The notes: generated by a model from the letters alone, not told the origin. Numbered from the stretch's first letter, positions 42,592-53,686 are shown. The stretch: 64,000 bases of DNA from Agromyces soli (GCF_022811605.1 NZ_CP094533.1:1488001-1552000); one strand, 5' to 3'. Numbers and translations: made by a program.

Positions 42592-43587
42592 ATGGAGATC
42601 CTGATCCTCGGCGGCACCCAGTGGCTCGGCCGTGAATTCGCCCGCGAGGCCCTGCGCCGCGACCATCGCGTCACCTGCCTCGCGCGCGGCGCGGGCGGCG
42701 AGGTCGCGGACGGGGCCCGGCTCGTCGTCGCCGACCGCTCGCAGCCCGACGCCTACGACGCCGTCGCGGACCGACGCTGGGATGCCGTCATCGACGTCAC
42801 CCGTCAGCCCGGCTTCGCCAGACGGGCCGCCACCGCGCTCGCCGGGGTGGCCGATCGCGCCGTCGCCATCTCGTCCGGCAACGTCTACGCGCACCACGAC
42901 GAGCCCGGCGCCGACGAGTCGGCCGAGCTGCTGCCGCCGCTCGAGTCCGACGAGTCCGATCCCGAGACCTACGGCGAGGCGAAGTCCGCGATCGAGCGCG
43001 CCTACCGCGAGGCCTTCGGCGACCGCGCGCTCATCGTCCGGCCGGGGCTCATCGGAGGCCCGGGCGACGAGTCCGGCCGGAGCGGATACTGGGTCGCCCG
43101 TGCGGCGCGCGACGACGCGCCGATGCTCGTGCCGGGCATCCGCGACGCCGCCGCTCAGCTCGTCGACGTGCGCGATCTGGTCGCCTGGACGCTCGACGCG
43201 ATCGAGCGCGGCCTCGGCGGTGCGTTCAACCTCGTCGGCGACCGCTCGACCTTCGGCGCGGTGCTCGACGCCTCCGTGGCGGTCGGCGGGTTCGCGGGCG
43301 AGCAGCTCGAGGCGGATCCCGCTTGGCTCGCCGAGCAGGGCGTCGCGCAGTGGGCGGGCGAGGCATCCCTGCCGCTCTGGATCGCCGAGCCGAGCTGGCA
43401 CGCCTTCCAGGACCACTCGAACGAAGCCGCCAGGCGCGAGGGCTTCGTGCCGCGCCCGATCGAGCAGACCCTCGCCGACGTGCTGGCGTGGGAGCGCGAG
43501 CAGGGGCTCGACCGTGAGCGGCGCGCCGGGCTCACCGCCGAGCGCGAGCGGGAGCTCGTGGCGCTGCTGCGCGCCCAGCGCGGCTAG
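42592..43587 (+). CDS. NAD(P)-dependent epimerase/dehydratase-like protein
   Basis: A 331-residue extended SDR. The nucleotide site is ILILGGTQWLGREFAREAL; the active-site tyrosine and lysine are in TYGEAKSAIE (YxxxK). GDRALIVRPGLIGGPGDES and GAFNLVGDRSTFGAV are typical of atypical SDRs acting as sugar or isoprenoid reductases. The substrate is unknown. It is divergent from the copper ATPase. ATG 42592 is preferred; another ATG eight bases upstream is out of frame. Confidence 0.82.
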   Translation: MEILILGGTQWLGREFAREALRRDHRVTCLARGAGGEVADGARLVVADRSQPDAYDAVADRRWDAVIDVTRQPGFARRAATALAGVADRAVAISSGNVYAHHDEPGADESAELLPPLESDESDPETYGEAKSAIERAYREAFGDRALIVRPGLIGGPGDESGRSGYWVARAARDDAPMLVPGIRDAAAQLVDVRDLVAWTLDAIERGLGGAFNLVGDRSTFGAVLDASVAVGGFAGEQLEADPAWLAEQGVAQWAGEASLPLWIAEPSWHAFQDHSNEAARREGFVPRPIEQTLADVLAWEREQGLDRERRAGLTAERERELVALLRAQRG

Positions 43588-43638
43588 CCCGCGCTTCCCC
43601 AGACCCCTCGGTGGGTGCCGGTGCGGGTGGGATGCCGC

Positions 43639-44457
43639 TCAGGAGCGGGGGCGGCCACCCGCGGCCGGCCCGGCGACGATCCCGAGCCGCACCGCGATGA
43701 CGGCGACCGCCGCCCAGCAGAGCGCAGCGACGACGGCGGCGGCGAAGGCGACACCGCTCCACTCGCGCACGCCGAGCGCCGCCTCGGCGGCGAGCGCGGC
43801 CGCGAGCAGGGCGGCGACGACGGCGACTGGGCGCGCGCCCCGTCCGCCCCGAGCGGCGCGGGCGACGAGCAGCACGGCGAGCACCATCGCGAGCGCCCGG
43901 GTCCACACCACGACCGTCGAGAGCGCCGAGGCGGCGCCGTAGCCGAGCGCGGCGACGAGCCCCGGCAGCTCGGAGAGCGCGAGCACCGCGGCGGCGCCGA
44001 CGGCGAGCACGAGGGCGACTCGGCGGATGCCGAGCTCCGCCGCGCTCGACGCCGCCCGCGCGCCGACGAGTGCGAGTCCAGCGGCGGTGGCGGCGATCGC
44101 GAGCGCGAGCAGCGCGCCGACGTCGGCGACCGTGCCGCCGGGCGCGCCGCCGAGGCCGAGCCGGGCGACCGTCGCGGCGGCGAGCAGCAGGAAGTGCACG
44201 GCTGCCACGCCCCCGGCGACCCCGATGAGCGTGCGGCCGCGCACGGCGATCGACCCGATCACGAGCAGCACGGTGCCGAGCGCCATCGCGCCGACGGCGC
44301 CGAGCTGGGCCGGGCCGACCCCGGACACCAGGGCGAGCTGCGCCTGCCGGGCGAGCGGGACGACGGCGACCGCGAACGCGGCGAGCACCACCGCGAGGGC
44401 GCCGAGCACCGGGCCGGATGCCACGGGCGGACCGGGGTGGCGCTCGGGCTCGGGCAT
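43639..44457 (-). CDS. Conserved multi-helix membrane protein of unknown function
   Basis: A 272-residue protein of about eight hydrophobic helices (for example LGALAVVLAAFAVAVVPL, MALGTVLLVIGSIAV, VAAVHFLLLAAATVA, AGLALVGARAA) with short, charged ends. No conserved motif is recognised. It is divergent from hutG, and the HutR-type operator at 44489-44504 lies 31-47 bp before its start too, so it could be part of the same regulon. That the box is oriented toward hutG argues against it. Confidence 0.65.
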   Translation of the reverse strand: MPEPERHPGPPVASGPVLGALAVVLAAFAVAVVPLARQAQLALVSGVGPAQLGAVGAMALGTVLLVIGSIAVRGRTLIGVAGGVAAVHFLLLAAATVARLGLGGAPGGTVADVGALLALAIAATAAGLALVGARAASSAAELGIRRVALVLAVGAAAVLALSELPGLVAALGYGAASALSTVVVWTRALAMVLAVLLVARAARGGRGARPVAVVAALLAAALAAEAALGVREWSGVAFAAAVVAALCWAAVAVIAVRLGIVAGPAAGGRPRS

Positions 44458-44488
44458 GCGAGCCACGATACGCGAGCACGCGGCATCC

Positions 44489-44504
44489 GTCCGGGATCGC
44501 AGAC
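44489..44504 (+). promoter_or_regulatory. HutR-type operator before hutG
   Basis: GTCCGGGATCGCAGAC, an inverted repeat with GTC[C/T]G and CAGAC-like arms. It ends exactly 54 bp before the hutG ATG, the same orientation and distance as at hutU and hutH. Its probable ligand is the IclR-type regulator at 57171-57953. Confidence 0.8.
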
Positions 44505-44546
44505 GACGAGGCATCCGCGGCCGCTGCGCTCGCGGGCCCGACCGCC

Positions 44547-44552
44547 TAGCGT
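44547..44552 (+). promoter_or_regulatory. Leaderless -10 of hutG
   Basis: TAGCGT ends six bases before the hutG ATG. No Shine-Dalgarno intervenes, so transcription would start at or next to the start codon. This places the operator about 55-70 bp upstream of the transcript start, a position suited to activation. Confidence 0.6.
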
Positions 44553-44558
44553 GGGCGC

Positions 44559-45503
44559 ATGGCGCTCTCGCACGATCCGCTCTGGCCGCGCGCCGGAGCC
44601 TGGCCCGCCCCCGATGTCCTCGCAGCGGGGGAGCGCGCGGCGCTCGCCGTGCTCGGCGTGCCCGCGTGGCGCACCTCGCTCTCACCGACCGGTGCGCACG
44701 CGACCCCGTCCGCCGTGCGCGAGGCGCTGCAGCGCTACAGCGCCGCCCTGGTGCCCGACCGGCGCGGGAGCGGCCGAGAGCTCGACCTCGCCGAGTCCGC
44801 GCCGGTCGCCGTCGTCGACGCGGGCGACCTCGAGGAACCGGACGGCCCGGAGGGCGAGGCGCGCACCCGCGCCGAGGTCGCACGGCTCCGCGAATTGGCC
44901 GACGTGGTGCTCGCGATCGGCGGCGACAACTCCGTCACGGTCGCCGCCGCCCTCGGCGCCTGGGGCGACGGGCTCGACCGCGCCGGACTCGTCACCCTCG
45001 ACGCCCACTACGATCTGCGCGACGGCGTCTCGAACGGCTCCCCGGTGCGGCGGCTCGTCGAGGCCGGGCTCGACCCGTCGCGCATCGTGCAGATCGGCAT
45101 CGCCGACTTCGCGAACTCGGCGGAGTACGCCCGTCGGGCGCGCGAGCTCGGCATCACCGTCATCCACCGCGACGAACTGCACGGCCGAGCGCCCGCCGCG
45201 GTCATGGCCGAGGCGCTCGAGATCGCCGGCGCAGCGGGCGGCCCCGTGCACCTCGACCTCGACGTCGACGTCTGCGACCGTTCCGTCGTCCCCGGCTGCC
45301 CGGCTTCGATGCCCGGCGGCCTCGCCGCGTGGGAGCTGCGGGCCTTCGCGCGCGCCGCGGCGAGCGATCCGCGCGTGGCGAGCGTCGACCTCGCGGAGGT
45401 GGACGCGACGGCGGATGCCCCGGACGGGCGCACCGTGCGGCTCGCCGCCCTGTGCGTGCTCGAGGTGCTCGCCGGGATCGCGAGCCGACCGGGGCGCGGC
45501 TGA
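44559..45503 (+). CDS. hutG: Formimidoylglutamase-type ureohydrolase
   Basis: A 314-residue arginase-superfamily enzyme. The binuclear manganese ligands appear in GGDNS (the usual GGDHS with Asn in place of His), TLDAHYDLR, and HLDLDVDVCD. Sequence alone cannot separate agmatinase from formimidoylglutamase, but the hutI/hutU/hutH neighbours and the shared operator support N-formimidoyl-L-glutamate hydrolysis to glutamate and formamide, the last step of histidine degradation. The Asn for His replacement at the first metal ligand is unusual; it is also seen in some members. The mRNA appears leaderless. Confidence 0.82.
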   Translation: MALSHDPLWPRAGAWPAPDVLAAGERAALAVLGVPAWRTSLSPTGAHATPSAVREALQRYSAALVPDRRGSGRELDLAESAPVAVVDAGDLEEPDGPEGEARTRAEVARLRELADVVLAIGGDNSVTVAAALGAWGDGLDRAGLVTLDAHYDLRDGVSNGSPVRRLVEAGLDPSRIVQIGIADFANSAEYARRARELGITVIHRDELHGRAPAAVMAEALEIAGAAGGPVHLDLDVDVCDRSVVPGCPASMPGGLAAWELRAFARAAASDPRVASVDLAEVDATADAPDGRTVRLAALCVLEVLAGIASRPGRG

Positions 45504-45577
45504 AGCGACGCCCGCCCTCTCGCACCGACGGGCGGCGCACCCTCGCGCCGACGGGCGAGCGGTGCCAGGCTGGGGGC

Positions 45578-46054
45578 ATGAAGACGCTCCTCCTCGCCCG
45601 GCACGCGAAGTCCGACTGGGGCGACCCGGGGCTCGACGACGTCGACCGACCGTTGAACGCCCGTGGACTGCGCGACGCCCCGGCCATGGCGCGCCGGCTC
45701 CTGGACGAAGAGGCCGGCGTGCAGCTCGTCGTGTCGAGCCCCGCGCTCCGCGCCATCACGACCGCACGCGAGTACGCCGAGGCGTTCGGCGTCGATCCGG
45801 TCGAGCGGCCGGAGCTCTACGCGGCGTCGGCCCGGACCATCCTCGCGGCCGCCGCCGCGCTGCCCGACGAGGCGTCCGTCGCCATGCTCGTCGGCCACAA
45901 TCCCGGCATGAGCGACGCGGTCGCCGAGCTCACCGGGGAGTTCGTCGAGCTGCCGACGTGCGCGGTCGTGACGTGCACGGTCGACGTCGGCTCGTGGGCC
46001 GAGCTGATCGAGGGCAGCGGCCGGCTCGAGCTCGTCCGCGCGCCGCGCGACTGA
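45578..46054 (+). CDS. SixA-type histidine phosphatase
   Basis: A 158-residue phosphohistidine phosphatase of the phosphoglycerate-mutase fold. The catalytic motif is RHAKSDWG near the N-terminus, with LVVSSPALRAITTAREY and a second histidine in LVGHNPGM. SixA removes phosphate from signalling histidines. It follows hutG after 74 bp on the same strand, so it may be cotranscribed. Its substrate here is unknown. Confidence 0.88.
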   Translation: MKTLLLARHAKSDWGDPGLDDVDRPLNARGLRDAPAMARRLLDEEAGVQLVVSSPALRAITTAREYAEAFGVDPVERPELYAASARTILAAAAALPDEASVAMLVGHNPGMSDAVAELTGEFVELPTCAVVTCTVDVGSWAELIEGSGRLELVRAPRD

Positions 46055-46068
46055 GCACCCCCCTCACT

Positions 46069-46104
46069 CGACTTGCCCGACTTTCATGAAAGTCGGGCAA
46101 GTCG
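46069..46104. repeat. 36-bp intergenic palindrome, copy 6 (ACTTG type)
   Basis: A perfect copy with half-site CGACTTGCCCGACTTTCA. It is the first of a tandem pair with the other variant, 20 bp apart, between the convergent sixA-type and hutI genes. Confidence 0.95.
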
Positions 46105-46124
46105 GACCTGGACCACCCCTATCC

Positions 46125-46160
46125 CGAGTTGCCCAACTTTCATGAAAGTCGGGCAACTCC
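46125..46160. repeat. 36-bp intergenic palindrome, copy 7 (AGTTG type)
   Basis: A near-perfect copy, half-site CGAGTTGCCCAACTTTCA, with one internal mismatch (A for G) and the outermost pair lost. It lies 20 bp after copy 6 and 20 bp before the end of hutI. Having one of each stem type side by side argues that they were not made by a local tandem duplication. Confidence 0.93.
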
Positions 46161-46179
46161 GGAGGGAGCCGGGCACAGG

Positions 46180-47391
46180 CTACGCGGCCCCGGCGAGGTG
46201 CTCGCCCGCGCGGAACACGCGACGCACGAGCGGCACGCCCGGCCGGTAGGCGAGGTGCACGTGGCTGGGTGCGTCGAGCTCGACGAGATCGGCCGACATG
46301 CCCGGGCGGAGCGCGCCGACGTCCTCGCGGCGCAGTGCCAGGGCGCCGCCCGCGGTCGCCGCCCACACGGCCTCGGCCGGAGTCATCCGCATGTCGCGGA
46401 CCGCGACGGCGATGCAGAACGGCATCGAGCTCGTGAAGCTCGAGCCCGGGTTGCAGTCGCTCGCGATCGCGACGGTGGCGCCCGCGTCGAGCAGCCGCCG
46501 CGCGTCGGGGTACGGCTGGCGGGTCGAGAACTCGACGCCCGGCAGCAGGGTCGCGACCGTGTCCGAGGCGGCGAGCGCCGCGACGTCCTCGTCGCTCAGG
46601 TAGGTGCAGTGGTCGACGGATGCCGCGCCGAGCTCCACCGCGAGCCGCACGCCCTCGCCCGGTCCGAGCTGGTTGCCGTGCACGCGCACGCCGAGCCCGC
46701 CCGCCCGGCCGGCCTCGAGCACCCGACGGGACTGCTCCGCCGTGAACGCCCCGCGCTCGCAGAACGCGTCGACCCACTTCGCGTGCGGCGCGCAGGCGGC
46801 GAGCATCTCGCCCGTGACGAGCTCGACGTACGCGTCGGCGCCGGGGCCGTCGGGCTCGCGGTACTCGAACGGCACGACGTGCGCACCGAGGAAGGTGACC
46901 TCCTCGGTGACCTCGCGCGCGAGGCGCACGAGGCGCTCCTCCGCCTCGACCGAGAGCCCGTAGCCGGACTTGATCTCGAACGTCGTCGTGCCCTGCCGGT
47001 GCAGCTCTCCGACGAAGGCGGCGAGGCGGGCGCGCAGCTCCTCGTCGCTCGCCTCGCGGGTCGCTTGCACGGTGGAGCGGATGCCTCCCGCCTCGTACGG
47101 CCGGCCGGCCATGCGGGCGGCGAACTCCTCGGCCCGGTCGCCGCCGAACACGAGGTGCGAGTGCGAGTCGACGAAGCCCGGGATGACCGCGCGGCCGCCG
47201 AGGTCGACGATCTCGTCGGGCGACGGGACGGCGGATGCCGCCTCCGCTGCCGGCCCGACCCAGGCCACCCGCCCGTCGACGGCGAGCAGCGCGGCATCGC
47301 GGACGATCCCGAGCGGGCCGCCCTCGCGACCGGGCGCTTGGTCGTTCGTGGTCAGCTCGCCGATGTTCGTGAAGAGGGTCGTCCGAGGCAT
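46180..47391 (-). CDS. hutI: Imidazolonepropionase
   Basis: A 403-residue amidohydrolase-superfamily enzyme. The HxH metal site is in [19 protein letters not shown], followed by EIKSGYGLS, the metal ligand histidine in [44 protein letters not shown] and the aspartate ligand in [17 protein letters not shown], all typical of HutI. It hydrolyses 4-imidazolone-5-propanoate to N-formimidoyl-L-glutamate. It begins 14 bp after the hutU stop codon on the same strand, so it is transcribed from the hutU promoter. Confidence 0.96.
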   Translation of the reverse strand: MPRTTLFTNIGELTTNDQAPGREGGPLGIVRDAALLAVDGRVAWVGPAAEAASAVPSPDEIVDLGGRAVIPGFVDSHSHLVFGGDRAEEFAARMAGRPYEAGGIRSTVQATREASDEELRARLAAFVGELHRQGTTTFEIKSGYGLSVEAEERLVRLAREVTEEVTFLGAHVVPFEYREPDGPGADAYVELVTGEMLAACAPHAKWVDAFCERGAFTAEQSRRVLEAGRAGGLGVRVHGNQLGPGEGVRLAVELGAASVDHCTYLSDEDVAALAASDTVATLLPGVEFSTRQPYPDARRLLDAGATVAIASDCNPGSSFTSSMPFCIAVAVRDMRMTPAEAVWAATAGGALALRREDVGALRPGMSADLVELDAPSHVHLAYRPGVPLVRRVFRAGEHLAGAA

Positions 47392-47405
47392 CCGCCGTCC
47401 TCCGC

Positions 47406-49112
<1,707 letters not shown>

Positions 49113-49166
49113 GTCCCCAGGTTCGCGCAGCGGAGCGGCGGGGACAACGGATGCCGCGGGGCGGGT

Positions 49167-49182
49167 GTCTGCGATCCCGGAC
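49167..49182 (-). promoter_or_regulatory. HutR-type operator before hutU
   Basis: GTCCGGGATCGCAGAC in gene orientation, identical to the hutG box over all 16 bases, and 54 bp from the hutU ATG. Confidence 0.82.
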
Positions 49183-49214
49183 ATGCGCCCCGGGGCATCC
49201 GCCCGGCCCAAACG

Positions 49215-49250
49215 CGACTTGCCCGACTTCGATGAAAGTCGGGCAAGTCG
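49215..49250. repeat. 36-bp intergenic palindrome, copy 8 (ACTTG type, altered centre)
   Basis: Both arms are intact but the centre reads TTCGATGAAA instead of TTTCATGAAA, the only copy with this change. It lies between two genes on the same strand, downstream of the cupin gene and upstream of hutU, so it could separate the two transcripts. Confidence 0.93.
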
Positions 49251-49286
49251 AGATCGAGCTCGTCGCGCGAGCGGCGCGGGGTGCGC

Positions 49287-49769
49287 TCAGGCGGAGGCGT
49301 CGCGGGGGACGTCCTCGTCCGAGGAGTAGGCGCCGTCGCCCGAGAGCGACAGCGCGCTGAAGCGGATCGGCCGGGTCACGCGCTTGAAGTCCAGCGGGCA
49401 GTGCCGGATGCCGGCCGGGATGTAGAGCGCGCCCGAGGTCGTCACGCTGTACGTCTCGCCCTCGATGTCGATGAGGATCTCGCCGCCGAGGTCGTGCGGG
49501 TTCTCCGGGTCGGAGCCCGTCCAGATGAGCACCTCGTCGTAGTCGTGCTCGTGCTCGTTCACCCAGTGCGAGGGCTCGTCGGTCGGCCCGATCCACGAGT
49601 AGGTCATGTGGATCTTCGACTCGGGCACGTCCTCGGCCCGCATCAGCGCGAACGCGTCGCCGATGTGCGCGGGGCGCGGCACGCCCGTCGCCACGGCGCC
49701 CTCGTTCACGAGGTCGGCGCTCGAGTCGCCCATGTGTCGCACGAAGAGGTGCTCGTACTTTCCGGCCAT
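49287..49769 (-). CDS. Cupin-domain protein
   Basis: A 160-residue single-domain cupin. A metal-site candidate is [16 protein letters not shown], and the second motif is [19 protein letters not shown]; the rest is beta-rich. The family is too broad for a substrate. A GGAGG site seven bases before the ATG fixes the start. It lies between the hut genes and the amino-acid ABC operon on the hut minus strand, but no HutR-type box was found upstream; a 10-bp palindrome GTCGGCCGAC is at 49794-49803, in its probable promoter. Confidence 0.75.
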   Translation of the reverse strand: MAGKYEHLFVRHMGDSSADLVNEGAVATGVPRPAHIGDAFALMRAEDVPESKIHMTYSWIGPTDEPSHWVNEHEHDYDEVLIWTGSDPENPHDLGGEILIDIEGETYSVTTSGALYIPAGIRHCPLDFKRVTRPIRFSALSLSGDGAYSSDEDVPRDASA

Positions 49770-49986
49770 CGGCCATCCTCCAGATCGTCGTCGGTCGGCC
49801 GACGGTGCGTCGGCCGCTGGCGACGCTACGGATGCCTCGACCGGGCGTCGATGGACGCGCGGCGGGGATGCTGTGACTCCTCTCGGGTGCCGTGAGGGGC
49901 CTCGCCGGGCTCGCACCCCGAAGCGGCTTGACCCGGAACGCCTCGGCCTTGCTCCAGCGCGCACGATCGCGCTCCGCGGGCGCCAG

Positions 49987-50002
49987 GTCTGGGATACCGG
50001 AT
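49987..50002 (+). promoter_or_regulatory. Degenerate HutR-type operator before the amino-acid ABC operon
   Basis: GTCTGGGATACCGGAT matches the hutH box GTCTGGGATCGCAGAC at 12 of 16 positions, in the same orientation, 55 bp before the permease ATG at 50058. The position rather than the match makes it persuasive. Confidence 0.6.
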
Positions 50003-50057
50003 AGCAGAGCCGGCCGAAGCCTTGCCGGCCGGACCCCCGATTCCTGGAATGAACCCC

Positions 50058-50981
50058 ATGACCTCCACCCAGCTCCTCACCGACCCGCCCGGCACCGCCG
50101 CCGGCGGCGGCGACCCGCTCGCCCGGCTCGCGGCACTGCCGCTGCGCTCCCGATCCCGCATCCTCAGCCGCTGGGTCCCCGCCGTCGTCGTCGGCGCCCT
50201 CGTCGCCGCGATCGGCTGGGCCTTCGTCTCCGCCCCGGCCATGAACTGGCCGGTCGTGGCGCAATATCTGTTCAGCCCGCGCATCCTCGCCGGCGTCGCC
50301 ACGACGCTGCTGTTCACGGTGCTGACCTTCGCCCTCGGGCTGCTGCTGGGCATCGTGCTCGAGGTCATGCGCCAGTCCGGCAACCCCGTGCTGCGCGTCA
50401 TCGTCGACGGCTACATCTGGCTGTTCCGCGGCACGCCGCTGCTCGTGCAGCTCGTGTTCTGGTTCAACCTCGCCCTGATCTTCCCGGTCATCGGGGTGCG
50501 CATCCCGGCGCTCGGGCTCACCATCGGCGGCAGCACCAACGAGCTCGTGACGCCGTTCCTCGCGGCGCTCATCGGCCTCGTGCTGCACACGGCGGCGTAC
50601 ATGGCGGAGGTCGTCCGGGGCGGCTTCCTCGCCGTCCCGCCCGGGCAGACCGACGCGGCGAAGGCGATCGGCATGACGAGCCTCGAGGCGCAGCGGCTCA
50701 TCGTCATCCCGCAGGCGGTCCGGGTCATCCTGCCGCCCCTCGGCAACCAGTTCATCGACATCCTGAAGGCGACCGCGATCGTCTCCGTGATCGGCGGCGG
50801 CGACCTGATGACCATCGCCCAGCAGATCTACGGGCAGAACTACCAGGTGATCGCGATGCTCGTCGTCGCCTCGCTCTGGTACCTCGCGCTCGTCACGCTC
50901 GCGACGATCGGACAGCACTTCCTCGAACGCGGCCTCGACCGCAGCAGACGGCGGGTCCTCAAGGCGGAGGCCGCCCGATGA
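50058..50981 (+). CDS. Polar amino-acid ABC transporter permease
   Basis: A 307-residue permease of the HisMQ/GlnP type with a Pro/Ala-rich N-terminal extension, a first helix at about 40-60 and the usual core of about five helices. The family signature is [16 protein letters not shown] and the EAA-type loop [53 protein letters not shown]. Only one permease gene is present, so it would act as a homodimer. The ATG at 50058 is favoured by the operator spacing and a GGAATG site; ATG 50049 is an in-frame alternative. Histidine is the probable substrate from context. Confidence 0.87.
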   Translation: MTSTQLLTDPPGTAAGGGDPLARLAALPLRSRSRILSRWVPAVVVGALVAAIGWAFVSAPAMNWPVVAQYLFSPRILAGVATTLLFTVLTFALGLLLGIVLEVMRQSGNPVLRVIVDGYIWLFRGTPLLVQLVFWFNLALIFPVIGVRIPALGLTIGGSTNELVTPFLAALIGLVLHTAAYMAEVVRGGFLAVPPGQTDAAKAIGMTSLEAQRLIVIPQAVRVILPPLGNQFIDILKATAIVSVIGGGDLMTIAQQIYGQNYQVIAMLVVASLWYLALVTLATIGQHFLERGLDRSRRRVLKAEAAR

Positions 50982-51820
50982 GCGCGGCACGCGGCTCGCT
51001 CGCCCTGCGCGGCGTGCGCAAGTCGTACCACGGCACCGAGATCCTGCGCGGCATCGACCTCGACGTCGCCCCCGGCGAGGTGGTCTGCCTCATCGGCCCC
51101 TCCGGCGGCGGCAAGTCGACCCTGCTGCGCTGCATCAACCAGCTCGAGTCGCTCGACGGCGGGGTCGTGGCCGTCGACGGCGAGCTCATCGGCTACACCG
51201 CGCACGGCGGCCACCTGACCGAGGCGAGCGACCGCGAGACCAGCCGCGTGCGGCGGAACCTCGGCATGGTGTTCCAGCAGTTCAATCTCTTCGGCCACCT
51301 CACGGCCGTGCAGAACGTCGCCATCGGGCCGGTGAAGGTGCTCGGGCGACGCAAGGCCGACGCCGAGCGCCGGGCGCGCGAGCTGCTCGCCTCGGTCGGG
51401 CTCGCCGAGCATGCGGGCAAGTACCCCTCGCAGCTGTCCGGGGGGCAGCAGCAGCGCGTGGCGATCGCCCGCGCGCTCGCGATGGAGCCCGCGATCCTGC
51501 TGTTCGACGAGCCCACGAGCGCGCTCGACCCGGAGCTCGTCGGCGAAGTCCTCACAGTCATGAAGGCGCTCGCCGCCGGCGGCACGACGATGGTCGTCGT
51601 CACCCACGAGATGGGCTTCGCCCGGGAGGTCGCCGACACGGTCGTGTTCATGGAGGGCGGGGTCGTCGTCGAGCAGGGGCCGCCGGCGCAGCTCTTCGGG
51701 GCGCTGCGCTCGCCGCGGACGGCGGCGTTCCTGCGGCGCTCCGGTGGCGAGGCGCACGAGGCGGAGGCGGACGAAGCGCACGGCGGCGAGGCGCGCGAGC
51801 CCGAGGCGGCCGCCTCGTGA
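50978..51820 (+). CDS. Polar amino-acid ABC transporter ATPase
   Basis: A 280-residue ATP-binding subunit. Walker A is GPSGGGKST, the Q-loop is [13 protein letters not shown], the signature LSGGQQQR and Walker [20 protein letters not shown], the last a hallmark of the GlnQ/HisP group. The C-terminus is an unusual Glu/Ala/His-rich tail. It overlaps the permease by four bases (ATGA) and the following AraC gene by four (GTGA). Confidence 0.93.
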   Translation: MSAARGSLALRGVRKSYHGTEILRGIDLDVAPGEVVCLIGPSGGGKSTLLRCINQLESLDGGVVAVDGELIGYTAHGGHLTEASDRETSRVRRNLGMVFQQFNLFGHLTAVQNVAIGPVKVLGRRKADAERRARELLASVGLAEHAGKYPSQLSGGQQQRVAIARALAMEPAILLFDEPTSALDPELVGEVLTVMKALAAGGTTMVVVTHEMGFAREVADTVVFMEGGVVVEQGPPAQLFGALRSPRTAAFLRRSGGEAHEAEADEAHGGEAREPEAAAS

Positions 51821-52671
51821 CCGTGCACCCGGTCGCGCCGCCGACCCACCGGATCAGCGAGTCGCCGTCCAGCCTCGCCGCGGACTTCCTGATCGGTCCG
51901 CTGGAGACGCTCGGGCCGGGGCCGTGGGCGGGTCGGCCGCACCGCCACGACTTCGTCGAGCTCGTGCTCGTCACCGGCGGGGCCGGCTTCCATCACATCG
52001 ACACCGAGTCGATCGCGATCGCCGCGCCGCAGCTGTTCCTCATCGCGCCCGGGCAGCTGCACCACTGGGAGGAGACGGCGCCCGTCACGGGCACGATCGT
52101 GCTCTTCGGCGAGGACTTCCTCACCGGCGAGGGCGGCCCCGGGGCCGGCCTGCCCGGCTGGACGAACGCCCGGTTGCGGCCCACCGACGCCCAGCGCCGT
52201 CGCCTCGAGCGCGTGTTCGCCGAGCTCCGCGCCGAACTCGCCCTGCCCGACGCGCTGCAGGCCCGGGCCATCCGCACCCTGCTGTCGCTGCTGCTCCTGC
52301 AGCTGCGCCGCCTCGCCCCCGACCCGACCGCCGGGCCGAGCCGCGGGCTGTCGGCCTCGTTCGAGCGGCTCGTGCGCGAGCGCGCCTCGGCGACCCTCAC
52401 GGTCGCCGAGTGCGCGAAGGCGCTCGGCATCACGCCCGGGCACCTCGCGGAGACGGTCGGGCAGCAGGCCGGGCGCAGCCCCGGCGAGCTCATCCGCGCC
52501 GAGGTCGTGCGCGAGGCGCAGCGCCTGCTCGCCCGCACCGAGCTCAGCTGCGCGCAGATCGCCGGCCGGCTCGGCTTCGACGACGCGTCCTACTTCTCGC
52601 GCTTCTTCCGGCGGGAGTGCGGGCTCACGCCGACCGCGTTCCGGCGCGCGCAGCTCGGCATCGCGGCCTGA
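51817..52671 (+). CDS. AraC-family regulator within the amino-acid ABC operon
   Basis: A 284-residue regulator with an N-terminal cupin-type ligand domain ([23 protein letters not shown], then [12 protein letters not shown]) and a C-terminal AraC double HTH ([33 protein letters not shown] and [29 protein letters not shown]). It starts with GTG, overlapping the ATPase stop codon. It probably controls this transport operon or its use. A GCGGATGCC/GGCATCCGC hairpin follows immediately. Confidence 0.88.
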   Translation: MTVHPVAPPTHRISESPSSLAADFLIGPLETLGPGPWAGRPHRHDFVELVLVTGGAGFHHIDTESIAIAAPQLFLIAPGQLHHWEETAPVTGTIVLFGEDFLTGEGGPGAGLPGWTNARLRPTDAQRRRLERVFAELRAELALPDALQARAIRTLLSLLLLQLRRLAPDPTAGPSRGLSASFERLVRERASATLTVAECAKALGITPGHLAETVGQQAGRSPGELIRAEVVREAQRLLARTELSCAQIAGRLGFDDASYFSRFFRRECGLTPTAFRRAQLGIAA

Positions 52672-52672
52672 G

Positions 52673-52698
52673 GCGGATGCCTCGGCCCGGGCATCCGC
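52673..52698 (+). terminator. Hairpin after the AraC gene
   Basis: Arms GCGGATGCC (52673-52681) and GGCATCCGC (52690-52698) with an eight-base loop begin two bases after the AraC stop codon. There is no T tract. The arms are also two head-to-head copies of the frequent GGATGCC word, so it may be partly chance. Confidence 0.45.
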
Positions 52699-52805
52699 GG
52701 AAAGTGCAACGGATGCCGCGACCGATCCCTGGAGGCCGCCCGACGCCGCTCCTACCGTCGGGGGAGCCGGCGGTGCCGGCAGCCACCGACCGGAAGGATC
52801 CCCCG

Positions 52806-53678
52806 ATGACCCGCAACATCCGACGACGCCTGTTGCCGGCCGCCCTCGCCGCCGCCACGGCCCTCGCTCTCGCGGCCTGCACCTTCGACGCGCCGGGCAA
52901 CGAGGCCGGCCCGTCCGACGGCGCCGCGGCCGGCCTCGACGGGCTCGTGAAGCCCGGCGTGCTGAGCGTGGGCGTGACCCTGCCCGACGCGCCGTACATG
53001 ATCCCCGACGCCGACAACGTGCCGCAGTCCGGCATCACGAAGGACCTGCTCGACGCGGTCGCCGCCGAGCTCGGCCTCGAGATCGAGTTCATCCCGGTCG
53101 CGTGGGAGGGCGGCATCACGGGCGTCGCCGCCGGCCGCTACGACATCTACGGCGGCAGCCTCTACGACACGCTCGAGCGCCAGCAGGCCGGCACCTTCGT
53201 CGACTTCATGACCGAGCAGGCGACGCTCATCACGACGGCCGGGAACGGCGGCGCCTACGCGACCCGCCTCGACGCCTGCGGGCAGACGCTCGCGACGATC
53301 CGCGGCACGACCGACGTGAGCTACGCCGAGGCGCTCACCGCCGAGTGCGAGGAGGCCGGCAAGCCGGGCATGCAGGTCACCGAGTACCCGACCCAGCAGG
53401 ACGCCGAGCTCGCGCTCGAGTCGGGCCGCACGGCGCTCGGCATCCAGAGCGAGGCGGGTGCCGCGTACGCGATCGAGCAGGGGGCGAACCGCGAGATCGT
53501 GGCGGAGCCGTTCGACGGCGGCTTCTACGTCGGCAGCATGATGAACACCGCCAAGCCGGAGCTCGTCGACGCCGTGCTCGCGGCGATGACCACGCTCTAC
53601 GAGGACGGCACGACCGAGGAGCTGTTCGCGAAGTACGGGGTGAAGCCCGTCGCCCCCGGGATCAACCTGCAGAAGTAG
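52806..53678 (+). CDS. Amino-acid-type ABC substrate-binding lipoprotein, family 3
   Basis: A 290-residue lipoprotein with lipobox LAAC and the SBP_bac_3 fold: VLSVGVTLPDAPYM, GITKDLLDAVAAELGLEIEFIPVAWEG, AGRYDIYGGSLYDTLERQQ and, near the end, LYEDGTTEELFAKYGV. It completes the importer begun by the permease and ATPase genes, though separated from them by the AraC gene and a 134-bp gap. Histidine or a related polar amino acid is the probable ligand by association with hut. A GGAAGGA site precedes the ATG. Confidence 0.88.
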   Translation: MTRNIRRRLLPAALAAATALALAACTFDAPGNEAGPSDGAAAGLDGLVKPGVLSVGVTLPDAPYMIPDADNVPQSGITKDLLDAVAAELGLEIEFIPVAWEGGITGVAAGRYDIYGGSLYDTLERQQAGTFVDFMTEQATLITTAGNGGAYATRLDACGQTLATIRGTTDVSYAEALTAECEEAGKPGMQVTEYPTQQDAELALESGRTALGIQSEAGAAYAIEQGANREIVAEPFDGGFYVGSMMNTAKPELVDAVLAAMTTLYEDGTTEELFAKYGVKPVAPGINLQK

Positions 53679-53686
53679 GCCCCAAC

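Noticed and set aside
52715-52735. A further HutR-type box (CGATCCC) before the solute-binding protein gene
   Set aside because: Only the centre matches, the arms do not pair, and the distance to the ATG is not 54 bp.
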